DNA from: Clusia tigrina | Taxonomy: Eukaryota; Arthropoda; Insecta; Diptera; Clusiidae | Direction of reading: 5' to 3' | Length of the DNA stretch: 64,000 nt | NCBI GenBank assembly: GCA_920105625.2 | Contig: OV050032.1 | Span: 90,380,542 to 90,444,541, forward strand | Part shown: positions 1 to 12,489 of the stretch, piece by piece | Layout: the number at the start of each line of letters is the position of its first letter | Position numbering within the stretch: position 1 is the first letter of the stretch | Translations under genes and position numbers: made by a program | Notes under the pieces: model-generated | What the model saw: only the letters and a program-made list of their open reading frames with translations | Told to the model about the DNA's origin: nothing | Databases searched by the model: none

Positions 1-80
1 AAGTACTCGAGCCTCTTGCCAATCTAATCTATCGCTCAAAGCTATGCTACCCTTGAGTCCCAAATCAGACACTGATAAAA
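1..80 (+). repeat. Partial satellite monomer at left edge
   Basis: These are the last 80 bp of a monomer, from the 'aagtactcgagcc' segment to its end. The array therefore continues beyond the left edge of the window. Confidence 0.97.
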
Positions 81-1000
81 CTTCAAATGGCCCTAACTTG
101 TATACGGTACGTCCTACACCTATCAAAGTTTGCAACATACAAATGCTTGTAACTTTTTACTGGAGCGTCATAAAACCTTGAAATTTTGTAACTATAAATT
201 ACTCGAGCCTCTTGTCTATTTAAGCTATCGCTCAAAGCTATGCTACCCTTGAGTCCCAAATCAAACACTGAGAAAACTTCAAATGGCCCTAACTTGTATG
301 CGGTACGTCCTACACCTATCAAAGTTTGCAACATACAAATGCTTGTAACTTTTTACTGGAGCGTCATAAAACCTTGAAATTTTGTAACTATAAAGTACTC
401 GAGCCTCTTGTCTATTTAAGCTATCGCTCAAAGCTATGCTACCCTTGAGTCCCAAATCAGACACGGATAAAACTTCAAATGGCCCTAACTTGTATACGGT
501 ACGTCCTACACCTATAAAAGTTTGCAACATACAAATGCTTGTAACTTTTTACTGGAGCGTCATAAAACCTTGAAATTTTGTAACTATAAAGTACTCGAGC
601 CTCTTGCCAATTTAAGCTATCGCACAAAGCTATGCCGCCCTTGCGTCCCAAATCAAACACTGAGAAAACTTCAAATGGCCCTAACTTCTATACGGTACGT
701 CCTACACCTATCAAAGTTTGCAATATACAAATGCTTGTAAGTTTTTACTGGAGCGTCATAAAACCTTGAAATTTTGTAACAATAAAGTACTCGAGCCTCT
801 TGTCAATCTAATCTATCGCTCAAAGCTATGCTACCCTTGAGTCCCAAATCAAACACTGAGAAAACTTCAAATGGCCCTAACTTCTATACGGTACGTCCTA
901 CACCTATCAAAGTTTGCAACATACAAATGCTTGTAAGTTTTTACTGGAGCGTCATAAAACCTTGAAATTTTGTAACAATAAATTACTCGAGCCTCTTGCC
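81..1000 (+). repeat. 12-monomer segmental duplication, copy 1
   Basis: Units at 81, 277, 473, 669 and the first half of 865 match those at 2432, 2628, 2824, 3020 and 3216, an offset of 2351 bp (12 monomers less 1 bp). Shared markers are 'cttgtatgcggtacg' (about 295 and 2646), 'acacggataaaac' (about 463 and 2814) and the rare 'gctatgccgcccttgcg' (about 630 and 2980). Similarity is lost inside the unit at 865, where its second half switches to another subtype. Boundaries are good to about 100 bp. Confidence 0.85.
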
Positions 1001-1256
1001 AATTTAAGCTATCGCACAAAGCTATGCCGCCCTTGCGTCCCAAATCAAACACTGAGAAAACTTCAAATGGCCCTAACTTCTATACGGTACGTCCTACACC
1101 TATCAAAGTTTGCAATATACAAATGCTTGTAAGTTTTTACTGGAGCGTCATAAAACCTTGAAATTTTGTTACAATAAAGTACTCGAGCCTCTTGTCAATC
1201 TAATCTATCGCTCAAAGCTATGCTACCCTTGAGTCCCAAATCAAACACTGAGAAAA

Positions 1257-1451
1257 CTTCAAATGGCCCTAACTTCTATACGGTAGTCCTACACCTATCA
1301 AAGTTTGCAATATACAAATGCTTGTAACTTTTTACTGGAGCGTCAGAAAACCTTGAAATTTTGTAACAATAAAGTACTCGAGCCTCTTGCCAATTTAATC
1401 TATCGCTCAAAGCTATGCTACCCTTGAGTCCCAAATCAAACACTGAGAAAA
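1257..1451 (+). repeat. 195-bp monomer with 'cggtagtcc' deletion
   Basis: One base is lost from 'cggtacgtcc'. The only other unit with this change is at 5176, 20 monomers away, so the deletion was copied by segmental duplication rather than arising twice. Confidence 0.9.
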
Positions 1452-2200
1452 CTTCAAATGGCTCTAACTTCTATACGGTACGTCCTACACCTATCAAAGT
1501 TTGTAACATACAAATGCTTGTAAGTTTTTACTGGAGCGTCATAAAACCTTGAAATTTTGTAACAATAAAGTACTCGAGCCTCTTGTCAATCTAATCTATC
1601 GCTCAAAGCTATGCTACACTTGAGTAACAAATCAAACACTGAGAAAACTTCAAATGGCCCTAACTTCTATACGGTACGTCCTACACCTATCAAACTTTGC
1701 AACATACAAATGCTTGTAAGTTTTTACTGGAGCGTCATAAAACCTTGAAATTTTGTAACAATAAATTACTCGAGCCTCTTCTCTATTTAATCTATCGCTC
1801 AAAGCTATGCTACCCTTGACTCCCAAATCAAACACTGATAAGACTTCAAATGGCCCTAACTTCTATACGCTACATCCTACACCTATCAAAGTTTGCAACA
1901 TACAAATGCTTGTAAGTTTTTACTGGTGCGTCATAAAACCTTGAAATTTTGTAACTATAAATTACTCGAACCTCTTGTCTATTTAAGCTATCGCTCAAAG
2001 CTATGCTACCCTTGAGTCACAAATCAAACACTGAGAAAACTTCAAATGGCCCTAACTTCTATACGGTACATCCTACACCTATCAAAGTTTGCAACATACA
2101 AATACTTGTAACTTTTTACTGGAGCGTCATAAAACCTTGAAATTTTGTAACTATAAATTACTCGAGCCTCTTGTCTATTTAAGCTATCGCTCAAAGCTAT
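1257..2200 (+). repeat. 20-monomer segmental duplication, copy 1
   Basis: Units from 1257 to about 2200 match those from 5176 to about 6120 at an offset of 3919 bp (20 monomers less 1 bp). The first unit of each copy carries the same 1-bp deletion, 'cggtagtcc' for 'cggtacgtcc'. The following units share 'ggctctaac' with 'tttgtaacatac', then 'gctacacttgagtaac', then 'cttctctatttaatc' with 'cccttgactcc'. The block overlaps the 12-monomer duplication, so the two registers are interleaved. Confidence 0.87.
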
Positions 2201-2431
2201 GCTACCCTTGAGTCCCAAATCAAACACTGATAAAACTTCAAATGGCCCTAACTTCTATACGGTACGTCCTACACCTATCAAAGTTTGCAACATACAAATG
2301 CTTGTAAGTTTTTACTGGAGCGTCATAAAACCTTGAAATTTTGTAACTATAAAGTACTCGAGCCTCTTGTCTATTTAAGCTATAGCTCAAAGCTATGCTA
2401 CCCTTGAGTCCCAAATCAGACACTGATAAAA

Positions 2432-3350
2432 CTTCAAATGGCCCTAACTTGTATACGGTACGTCCTACACCTATCAAAGTTTGCAACATACAAATGCTTG
2501 TAACTTTTTACTGGAGCGTCATAGAACCTTGAAATTTTGTAACTATAAATTACTCGAGCCTCTTGTCTATTTAAGCTATCGCTCAAAGCTATGCTACCCT
2601 TGAGTCCCAAATCAAACACTGAGAAAACTTCAAATGGCCCTAACTTGTATGCGGTACGTCCTACACCTATCAAAGTTTGCAACATACAAATGCTTGTAAC
2701 TTTTTACTGGAGCGTCATAAAACCTTGAAATTTTGTAACTATAAAGTACTCGAGCCTCTTGTCTATTTAAGCTATCGCTCAAAGCTATGCTACCCTTGAG
2801 TCCCAAATCAGACACGGATAAAACTTCAAATGGCCCTAACTTGTATACGGTACGTCCTACACCTATAAAAGTTTGCAACATACAAATGCTTGTAACTTTT
2901 TAGTGGAGCGTCATAAAACCTTGAAATTTTGTAACTATAAAGTACTCGAGCCTCTTGCCAATTTAAGCTATCGCACAAAGCTATGCCGCCCTTGCGTCCC
3001 AAATCAAACACTGAGAAAACTTCAAATGGCCCTAACTTCTATACGGTACGTCCTACACCTATCAAAGTTTGCAATATACAAATGCTTGTAAGTTTTTACT
3101 GGAGCGTCATAAAACCTTGAAATTTTGTAACAATAAAGTACTCGAGCCTCTTGTCAATCTAATCTATCGCTCAAAGCTATGCTACCCTTGAGTCCCAAAT
3201 CAAACACTGAGAAAACTTCAAATGGCCCTAACTTCTATACGGTACGTCCTACACCTATCAAAGTTTGCAACATACAAATGCTTGTAAGTTTTTACTGGAG
3301 CGTCATAAAACCTTGAAATTTTGTAACAATAAATTACTCGAGCCTCTTGT
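2432..3350 (+). repeat. 12-monomer segmental duplication, copy 2
   Basis: This is the second copy of the block at 81-1000. Differences are few, for example 'catagaacc' against 'cataaaacc' near 2521, and 'ttagtggagc' against 'ttactggagc' near 2901. A third, shorter relative of the first units lies at 6155-6640, sharing 'cttgtatgcggtacg' and 'acacggataaaac'. Confidence 0.85.
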
Positions 3351-3411
3351 CTATTTAATCTATCGCTCAAAGCTATGCTACCCTTGAGTCCCAAATCAAA
3401 CACTGATAAGA

Positions 3412-5175
3412 CTTCAAATGGCTCTAACTTCTATACGGTACGTCCTACACCTATCAAAGTTTGCAACATATAAATGCTTGTAAGTTTTTACTGGAGCGTC
3501 ATAAAACCTTGAAATTTTGTAACAATAAAGTACTCGAGCCTCTTGCCAATCTAATCTATCGCTCAAAGCTATGCTACCCTTGAGTCCCAAATCAAACACT
3601 GAGAAAACTTCAAATGGCCCTAACTTGTATACGGTACGTCCTACACCTATCAAAGTTTGCAACATACAAATGCTTGTAACTTTTTACTGGAGCGACATAA
3701 AACCTTGAAATTTTGTAACAATAAATTACTCGAGCGTCTTGCCAATCTAATCTATCGCTCAAAGCTATGCTACCCTTGAGTCCCAAATCAAACACTGAGA
3801 AAACTTCAAATGGCCCTAACTTCTATACGGTACATCCTCCACCTATCAAAGTTTGCAAAATACAAATGCTTGTAACTTTTTACTGGAGCGTCATAAAACC
3901 TTGAAATTTTGTAACTATAAATTACTCGAGCCTCTTGTCTATTTAAGCTATCGCTCAAAGCTATGCTACCCTTGAGTCCCAAATCAAACACTGAGAAAAC
4001 TTCAAATGGCCCTAACTTCTATACGGTACATCCTACACCTATAAAAGTTTGCAACATACAAATGCTTGTAAGTCTTTACTGGAGCGTCATAAAACCTTGA
4101 AATTTTGTAACTATAAATTACTCGAGCCTCTTGTCTATTAAAGCTATCGCTCAAAGCTATGCTACCCTTGAGTAACAAATCAAACACTGATAAAACTTCA
4201 AATGGCCCTAACTTCTATACGGTACGTCCTACACCTATCAAAGTTTGCAACATACAAATGCTTGTAAGTTTTTACTGGAGCGTCATAAAACCTTGAAATT
4301 TTGTAACTATAAAGTACTCGAGCCTCTTGTCTATTTAAGCTATCGCTCAAAGCTATGCTACCCTTGAGTCCCAAATCAGACACTGATAAAACTTCAAATG
4401 GCCCTAACTTGTATACGGTACGTCCTACACCTATCAAAGTTTGCAAAATACAAATGCTTGTAACTTTTTACTGGAGCGTCATAAAACCTTGAAATTTTGT
4501 AACAATAAATTACTCGAGCCTCTTGACAATCTAATCTATCGCTCAAAGCTATGCTACCCTTGAGTCCCAAATCAAATACTGAGAAAACTTCAAATGGCCC
4601 TAACTTCTATACGGTACGTCCTACACCTATCAAAGTTTGCAACATACAAATGCTTGTAACTTTTTACTGGAGCGTCATAAAACCTTGAAATTTTGTAACA
4701 ATAAAGTACTCGAGCCTCTTGTCTATTTAAGCTATCGCTCAAAGCTATGCTACCCTTGAGTCCCAAATCAAACACTGAGAAAACTTCAAATGGCTCTAAC
4801 TTGTATACGGTACGTCCTACACCTATCAAAGTTTGCAACATACAAATGCTTGTAACTTTTTACTGGAGCGTCATAAAACCTTCAAATTTTGTAACAATAA
4901 ATTACTCGAGCCTCTTGCCAATCTAATCTATCGCTCAAAGCTATGCTACCCTTGAGTCCCAAATCAAACACTGAGAAAACTTCAAATGGCCCTAACTTCT
5001 ATACGGTACGTCCTACACCTATCAAAGTTTGCAACATACAAATGCTTGTAACTTTTTACTGGAGCGTCATAAAACCTTGAAATTTTGTAACTATAAAGTA
5101 CTCGAGCCTCTTGCCAATTTAAGCTATCGCTCAAAGCTATGCTACCCTTGAGTCCCAAATCAAACACTGAGAAAA
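3412..5175 (+). repeat. Satellite stretch between duplications, no close full-length partner seen
   Basis: There are nine ordinary monomers here, at 3412, 3608, 3804, 4000, 4196, 4392, 4588, 4784 and 4980. They carry familiar subtype variants, but I did not find a long ordered match elsewhere in the window. The stretch contains nothing other than satellite. Confidence 0.75.
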
Positions 5176-5370
5176 CTTCAAATGGCCCTAACTTCTATAC
5201 GGTAGTCCTACACCTATCAAAGTTTGCAATATACAAATGCTTGTAACTTTTTACTGGAGCTTCAGAAAACCTTGAAATTTTGTAACAATAAAGTACTCGA
5301 GCCTCTTGCCAATTTAATCTATCGCGCAAAGCTATGCTACCCTTGAGTCCCAAATCAAACACTGAGAAAA
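5176..5370 (+). repeat. 195-bp monomer with 'cggtagtcc' deletion, second copy
   Basis: It carries the same 1-bp deletion as the unit at 1257, and lies at the start of copy 2 of the 20-monomer duplication. Confidence 0.9.
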
Positions 5371-6120
5371 CTTCAAATGGCTCTAACTTCTATACGGTAC
5401 GTCCTACACCTATCAAAGTTTGTAACATACAAATGCTTGTAAGTTTTTACTGGAGCGTCATAAAACCTTGAAATTTTGTAACAATAAAGTACTCGAGCCT
5501 CTTGTCAATATAATCTATCGCTCAAAGCTATGCTACACTTGAGTAACAAATCAAACACTGAGAAAACTTCAAATGGCCCTAACTTCTATACGGTACGTCC
5601 TACACCTATCAAACTTTGCAACATACAAATGCTTGTAAGTTTTTACTGGAGCGTCATAAAACCTTGAAATTTTGTAACAATAAATTACTCGAGCCTCTTC
5701 TCTATTTAATCTATCGCTCAAAGCTATGCTACCCTTGACTCCCAAATCAAACACTGATAAGACTTCAAATGGCCCTAACTTCTATACGGTACATCCTACA
5801 CCTATCAAAGTTTGCAACATACAAATGCTTGTAAGTTTTTACTGGAGCGTCATAAAACCTTGAAATTTTGTAACTATAAATTACTCGAACCTCTTGTCTA
5901 TTTAAGCTATCGCTCAAAGCTATGCTACCCTTGAGTCCCAAATCAAACACTGAGAAAACTTCAAATGGCCCTAACTTCTATACGGTACATCCTACACCTA
6001 TCAAAGTTTGCAACATACAAATGCTTGTAACTTTTTACTGGAGCGTCATAAAACCTTGAAATTTTGTAACTATAAATTACTCGAGCCTCTTGTCTATTTA
6101 AGCTATCGCTCAAAGCTATG
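5176..6120 (+). repeat. 20-monomer segmental duplication, copy 2
   Basis: This copy matches 1257-2200. Private differences include 'atcgcgcaaag' near 5322 and 'tcaatataatc' near 5503. The match ends in the unit at 5959, where 'caaatcagacactg' replaces 'caaatcaaacactg'. Confidence 0.87.
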
Positions 6121-6155
6121 CTACCCTTGAGTCCCAAATCAGACACTGATAAAAC

Positions 6156-7722
6156 TTCAAATGGCCCTAACTTGTATACGGTACGTCCTACACCTCTCAA
6201 AGTTTGCAACATACAAATGCTTGTAACTTTTTACTGGAGCGTCATAAAACCTTGAAATTTTGTAACTATAAATTACTCGAGCCTCTTGTCTATTTAAGCT
6301 ATCGCTCAAAGCTATGCTGCCCTTGAGTCCCAAATCAAACACTGAGAAAACTTCAAATGGCCCTAACTTGTATGCGGTACGTCCTACACCTATCAAAGTT
6401 TGCAACATACAAATGCTTGTAACTTTTTACTGGAGCGTCATAAAACCTTGAAATTTTGTAACTATAAAGTACTCGAGCCTCTTGTCTATTTAAGCTATCG
6501 CTCAAAGCTATGCTACCCTTGAGTCCCAAATCAGACACGGATAAAACTTCAAATGGCCCTAACTTGTATACGGTACGTCCTACACCTATCAAAGTTTGCA
6601 ACATACAAATGCTTGTAACTTTTTACTGGAGCGTCATAAAACCTTGAAATTTTGTAACAATAAATTACTCGCGCCTCTTGCCAATCTAATCTATCGCTCA
6701 AAGCTATGCTACCCTTGAGTCCCAAATCAAACACTGAGAAAACTTCAAATGGCCCTAACTTCTATACGGTACGTCCTACACCTATCAAAGTTTGCAACTT
6801 ACAAATGCTTGTAACTTTTTACTGGAGCGTCATAAAACCTTGAAATTTTGTAACTATAAAGTACTCGAGCCTCTTGCCAATTTAAGCTATCGCTCAAAGC
6901 TATGCTACCCTTGAGTCCCAAATCAAACACTGAGAAAACTTCAAATGGCCCTAACTTCTATACGGTACGTCCTACACCTATCAAAGTTTGCAATATACAA
7001 ATGCTTGTAACTTTTTACTGGAGCGTCAGAAAACCTTGAAATTTTGTAACAATAAAGTACTCGAGCCTCTTGCCAATTTAATCTATCGCTCAAAGCTATG
7101 CTACCCTTGAGTCCCAAATCAAACACTGAGAAAACTTCAAATGGCCCTAACTTCTATACGGTACGTCCTACACCTATCAAAGTTTGCAATATACAAATGC
7201 TTGTAAGTTTTTACTGGAGCGTCATAAAACCTTGAAATTTTGTAACAATAAAGTACTCGAGCCTCTTGTCAATCTAATCTATCGCTCAAAGCTATGCTAC
7301 AGTTGAGTAACAAATCAAACACTGAGAAAACTTCAAATGGCCCTAACTTCTATACGGTACGTCCTACAACTATCAAACTTTGCAACATACAAATGCTTGT
7401 AAGTTTTTACTGGAGCGTCATAAAACCTTGAAATTTTGTAACAATAAATTACTCGAGCCTCTTGTCTGTTTAATCTATCGCTCAAAGCTATGCTACCCTT
7501 GAGTCCCAAATCAATCACTGATAAGACTTCAAATGACCCTAACTTCTATACGGTACGTCCTACACCTATCAAAGTTTGCAACATACAAATGCTTGTAAGT
7601 TTTTACTGGAGCGTCATAAAACCTTGAAATTTTGTAACAATAAAGTACTCGAGCCTCTTGCCAATTTAAGCTATCGCACAAAGCTATGCTACCCTTGAGT
7701 CCCAAATCAAACACTGAGAAAA
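6156..7722 (+). repeat. Satellite stretch, mixed subtypes
   Basis: There are eight monomers from 6155 to 7722. The first two to three resemble 2432-2900. Later units introduce 'ccaatttaatct' with 'gtcagaaaac' and, at 7331, the 'cctacaactatcaaact' subtype that reappears at 19274, 24171 and 29852. The unit at 6547 carries 'actcgcgcctc', which destroys its XhoI site. Confidence 0.8.
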
Positions 7723-8620
7723 CTTCAAATGGCCCTAACTTGTATACGGTACTTCCTACACCTATCAAAGTTTGCAACATACAAATGCTTGTAACTTTTT
7801 ACTGGAGCGTCATAAAACCTTGAAATTTTGTAACAATAAATTACTCGAGCCTCTTGCCAATCTAATCTATCGCTCAAAGCTATGCTACCCTTGAGTCCCA
7901 ACTCTAACACTGAGAAAACTTCAAATGGCCCTTACTTCTATACGGTACGTCCTACACCTATCAAAGTTTGCAACATACAAATGCTTGTAACTTTTTACTG
8001 GAGCGTCATAAAACCTTGAAATTTTGTAACAATAAAGTACTCGAGCCTCTTGCCAATTTAAGCTATCGCTCAAAGCTATGCTACCCTTGAGTCCCAAATC
8101 AAACACTGAGAAAACTTCAAATGGCCCTAACTTCTATACGGTACGTCGTACACCTATCAAAGTTTGCAATATACAAATGCTTGTAACTTTTTACTGGAGC
8201 GTCAGAAAACCTTGAAATTTTGTAACAATAAAGTACTCGAGCCTCTTGCCAATTTAATCTATCGCTCAAAGCTATGCTACCCTTGAGTCCCAAATCAAAC
8301 ACTGAGAAAACTTCAAATGGCCCTAACTTCCATACGGTACGTCCTTCACCTATCAAAGTTTGCAACATACAAATGCTTGTAAGTTTTTACTGGAGCGTCA
8401 TAAAACCTTGAAATTTTGTAACAATAAAGTACTCGAGCCTCTTGTCAATCTAATCTATCGCTCAAAGCTATGCTACACTTGAGTCCCAAATCAAACACTG
8501 AGAAACTTCAAATGGCCCTAACTTCTATACGGTACGTCCTACACCTATCAAACTTTGCAACATACAAATGCTTGTAAGTTTTTACTGGAGCGTCATAAAA
8601 CCTTGAAATTTTGTAACAAT
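7723..8620 (+). repeat. 5-monomer HOR, copy 1 (979 bp period)
   Basis: Units at 7723, 7919, 8115, 8311 and the first half of 8506 match those 979 bp downstream. The order of markers is: 'cttgtatacgg' with 'tacttcc' and a 'cccaactctaac' end; 'ggcccttacttc'; 'gcaatatac' with 'gtcagaaaac'; 'cttccatacgg' with a 1-bp-short 'gagaaacttc' end; and 'atcaaactttgc'. This ordered set is a module that recurs at about 24563-25500, 30244-31200 and 41208-42150. Confidence 0.88.
8311..8505 (+). repeat. 195-bp monomer subtype ending 'gagaaacttc' (type member)
   Basis: One A is missing at the unit's end ('gagaaacttc' for 'gagaaaacttc'), linked in most members with 'tgtcaatctaatct' and 'ctacacttgag'. Members start at 8311, 9290, 19470, 19861, 23388, 25151, 25542, 29069, 30832, 31223, 34946, 35533, 38077, 38664 and 41796. 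The 185-bp unit at 18501 also has it. The unit at 19861 and its counterparts have 'tgtgaatctaatct'. The spacing of these units directly reports HOR register. Confidence 0.9.
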
Positions 8621-8701
8621 ACAGTACTCGAGCCTCTTGCCAATCTAATCTATCGCTCAAAGCTATGCTACCCTTGAGTCCCAAATCAAACACTGAGAAA
8701 A

Positions 8702-9599
8702 CTTCAAATGGTCCTAACTTGTATACGGTACTTCCTACACCTATCAAAGTTTGCAACATACAAATGCTTGTAACTTTTTACTGGAGCGTCAGAAAACCTT
8801 GAAATTTTGTAACAATAAATTACTCGAGCCTCTTGCCAATCTAATCTATCGCTCAAAGCTATGCTACCCTTGAGTCCCAACTCTAACACTGAGAAAACTT
8901 CAAATGGCCCTTACTTCTATACGGTACGTCCTACACCTATCAAAGTTTGCAACATACAAATGCTTGTAACTTTTTACTGGAGCGTCATAAAACCTTGAAA
9001 TTTTGTAACTATAAAGTACTCGAGCCTCTTGCCAATTTAAGCTATCGCTCAAAGCTATGCTACCCTTGAGTCCCAAATCAAACACTGAGAAAACTTCAAA
9101 TGGCCCTAACTTCTATACGGTACGTCCTACACCTATCAAAGTTTGCAATATACAAATGCTTGTAACTTTTTACTGGAGCGTCAGAAAACCTTGAAATTTT
9201 GTAACAATAAAGTACTCGAGCCTCTTGCCAATTTAATCTATCGCTCAAAGCTATGCTACCCTTGAGTCCCAAATCAAACACTGAGAAAACTTCAAATGGC
9301 CCTAACTTCCATACGGTACGTCCTACACCTATCAAAGTTTGCAACATACAAATGCTTGTAAGTTTTTACTGGAGCGTCATAAAACCTTGAAATTTTGTAA
9401 CAATAAAGTACTCGAGCCTCTTGTCAATCTAATCTATCGCTTAAAGCTATGCTACACTTGAGTCCCAAATCAAACACTGAGAAACTTCAAATGGCCCTAA
9501 CTTCTATACGGTACGTCCTACACCTATCAAACTTTGCAACATACAAATGCTTGTAAGTTTTTACTGGAGCGTCATAAAACCTTGAAATTTTGTAACAAT
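8702..9599 (+). repeat. 5-monomer HOR, copy 2 (979 bp period)
   Basis: This copy matches 7723-8620 unit by unit. It has 'ggtcctaac' where copy 1 has 'ggccctaac' (8710 against 7731). The later copies at 24563, 30244 and 41208 also have 'ggtcctaac', so this copy is closer to the lineage that spread. Confidence 0.88.
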
Positions 9600-9680
9600 A
9601 AATTACTCGAGCCTCTTGTCTATTTAATCTATCGCTCAAAGCTATGCTACCCTTGAGTCCCAAATCAAACACTGATAAGA

Positions 9681-9876
9681 CTTCAAATGGCCCTAACTTC
9701 TATACGGTACGTCCTACACCTATCAAAGTTTGCAACATACATATGCTTGTAAGTTTTTACTGGAGCGTCATAAAACCTTGAAATTTTGTAACAATAAAGT
9801 ATTCGAGCCTCTTGCCAATCTAATCTATCGTTTAAAGCTATGCTACCCTTGAGTCCCAAATCAAACACTGAGAAAA
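9681..9876 (+). repeat. Marker monomer 'catacatatgc'
   Basis: This unit has 'acatacatatgcttg' for 'acatacaaatgcttg'. The same subtype sits at 19861, 25542, 31223, 35924 and 39055, with a derivative 'catacatgtgc' at 42187. It always follows a unit with 'atcaaactttgc', or holds the equivalent HOR position, so it is a good register marker. Confidence 0.85.
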
Positions 9877-12030
9877 CTTCAAATGGCCCTAACTTGTATA
9901 CGGTACGTCCTACACCTATCAAAGTTTGCAACATACAAATGCTTGTAACTTTTTACTGGAGCGTCATAAAACCTTGAAATTTTGTAACAATAAATTACTC
10001 GAGCCTCTTGCCAATCTAATCTATCGCTCAAAGCTATGCTACCCTTGAGTCCCAAATCAAACACTGAGAAAACTTCAAATGGCCCTAACTTGTATACGGT
10101 ACGTCCTACACCTATCAAAGTTTGCAACATACAAATGCTTGTTAGTTTTTACTGGAGCGTCATAAAACCTTGAAATTTTGTAACTATAAATTACTCGAGC
10201 CTCTTGTCTATTTAAGCTATCGCTCAAAGCTATGCTACCCTTGAGTCCCAAATCAAACACTGAGAAAACTTCAAATGGCCCCAGCTTCTATACGGTACAT
10301 CCTACACCTATCAAAGTTTGCAACATACAAATGCTTGTAAATTTTTACTGGAGCGTCATAAAACCTTGAAATTTTGTAACTTTAAATTACTCGAGCCTCT
10401 TGTCTATTTAAGCTATCGCTCAAAGCTATCCTACCCTTGAGTCCCAAATCAAACACTGATAAAACTTCAAATGGCCCTAACTTCTATACGGTACGTCCTA
10501 CACCTATCAAAGTTTGCAACATACAAATGCGTGTAAGTTTTTACTGGAGCGTCATAAAACCTTGAAATTTTGTAACTATAAAGTACTCGAGCCTCTTGTC
10601 TATTTAAGCTATCGCTCAAAGCTATGCTACCCTTGAGTCCCAAATCAGACACTGATAAAACTTCAAATGGCCCTAACTTGTATACGGTACGTCCTACACC
10701 TATCAAAGTTTGCAACATACAAATGCTTGTAACTTTTTACTGGAGCGTCATAAAACCTTGAAATTTTGTAACAATAAATTACTCGAGCCTCTTGCCAATC
10801 TAATCTATCGCTCAAAGCCATGCTACCCTTGACTCCCAAATCAAACACTGAGAAAACTTCAAATGGCCCTAACTTCTATACAGTACGTCCTACACCTATC
10901 AAAGTTTGCAACATTCAAATGCTTGTAAGTTTTTACTGGAGCGTCATAAAACCTTGAAATTTTGTAACTATAAATTACTCGAGCCTCTTGTCTATTTAAG
11001 CTATCGCTCAAAGCTATTCTACCCTTGAGTCCCAAATCAAAAACTGAGAAAACTTCAAATGGCCCTAACTTCTATACGGTACGTCCTACACCTATCAAAG
11101 TTTGCAACATACAACTGCTTGTAACTTTTTACTGGAGCGTCATAAAACCTTAAAATTTTGTAACAATAAATTACTCGAGCCTCTTGTCTATTTAAGCTAT
11201 CGCTCAAAGCTAAGCTGCCCTTGAGTCCCAAATCAAACACTGAGAAAACTTCAAATGGCCCTAACTTCTATACGGTACGTCCTACACCTATCAAAGTTTG
11301 CAACATACAAATGCTTGTAAGTTTTTACTGGAGCGTCATAAAAGCTTGAAATTTTGTAACTATAAATTACTCGAGCCTCTTGTCTATTTAAGCTATCGCT
11401 CAAAGCTATGCTACCTTTGAGTCCCAAATCAAACACTGAGAAAACTTCAAATGGCCCTAACTTCTATACGGTACGTCCTACACCTATCAAAGTTTGCAAC
11501 ATACAAATGCTTGTACCTTTTTACTGGAGCGGCATAAAACCTTGTAATTTTGTAACAATAAAGTACTCGAGCCTCTTGTCTATTTAAGCTATCGCTCAAA
11601 GCTATGCTACCCTTGAGTCCCAAATCAAATACTGAGAAAACTTCAAATGGCCTTAACTTCTATACGGTACTTCCTACACCTATCAAAGTTTGCAACATAC
11701 AAAAGCTTGTAAGTTTTTACTGGAGCGTCATAAAACATTGTAATTTTGTAACAATAAAGTACTCGAGCCTCTTGCCAATCTAATCTATCGCTCAAAGCTA
11801 TGCTACCCTTGAGTCCCAAATCAAACACTGATAAAACTTCAAATGGCCCTTACTTCTATACGGTACGTCCTACACCTATCAAAGTTTGCAATATACAAAT
11901 GCTTGTAACTTTTTACTGGAGCGTCATAAAACCTTGAAATTTTGTAACAATAAAGTACTCGAGCCTCTTGCTAATCTAATCTATCGCTCAAAGCTATGCT
12001 ACCCTTGAGTCCCAAATCAAACACTGAGAA
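9877..12030 (+). repeat. 32-monomer offset block, copy 1 (6272 bp)
   Basis: Units 9877 to 11837 correspond in order to 16149 to 18109, an offset of exactly 32 x 196 bp. Ordered markers are 'ggccccagcttc' (10269), 'gcgtgtaag' (10465), 'cttgtatacgg' with 'gccatgctaccc' (10661), 'tatacagtacg' (10857), 'acaactgcttg' with 'gctaagctgccc' (11053), 'aaaagcttgaaa' (11249), 'gtaattttgtaac' (11445), 'acaaaagcttg' (11641) and 'ggcccttacttc' with 'caatatac' (11837). This sequence of subtypes is the backbone of most later HORs. Confidence 0.87.
10530..11945 (+). repeat. 10-monomer segmental duplication, copy 1 (1960 bp)
   Basis: Units from the second half of 10465 through the first half of 11837 match those 1960 bp downstream. 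Boundaries fall inside monomers and are approximate. Confidence 0.85.
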
Positions 12031-12489
12031 AACTTCAAATGGCCCTAACTTCTATACGGTACGTCCTACACCTATCAAAGTTTGCAACATACAAATGCTT
12101 GTAACTTTTTACTGGAGCGTCAGAAAACCTTGAAATTTTGTAACAATAAAGTACTCGAGCCTCTTGTCTATTTAAGCTATCGCTCAAAGCTATTCTACCC
12201 TTGAGTCCCAAATCAAAAACTGAGAAAACTTCAAATGGCCCTAACTTCTATACGGTACGTCCTACACCTATCAAAGTTTGCAACATACAACTGCTTGTAA
12301 CTTTTTACTGGAGCGTCATAAAACCTTGAAATTTTGTAACAATAAATTACTCGAGCCTCTTGCCAATCTAATCTATCGCTCAAAGCCATGCTACCCTTGA
12401 CTCCCAAATCAAACACTGAGAAAACTTCAAATGGCCCTAACTTCTATACAGTACGTCCTACACCTATCAAAGTTTGCAACATACAAATG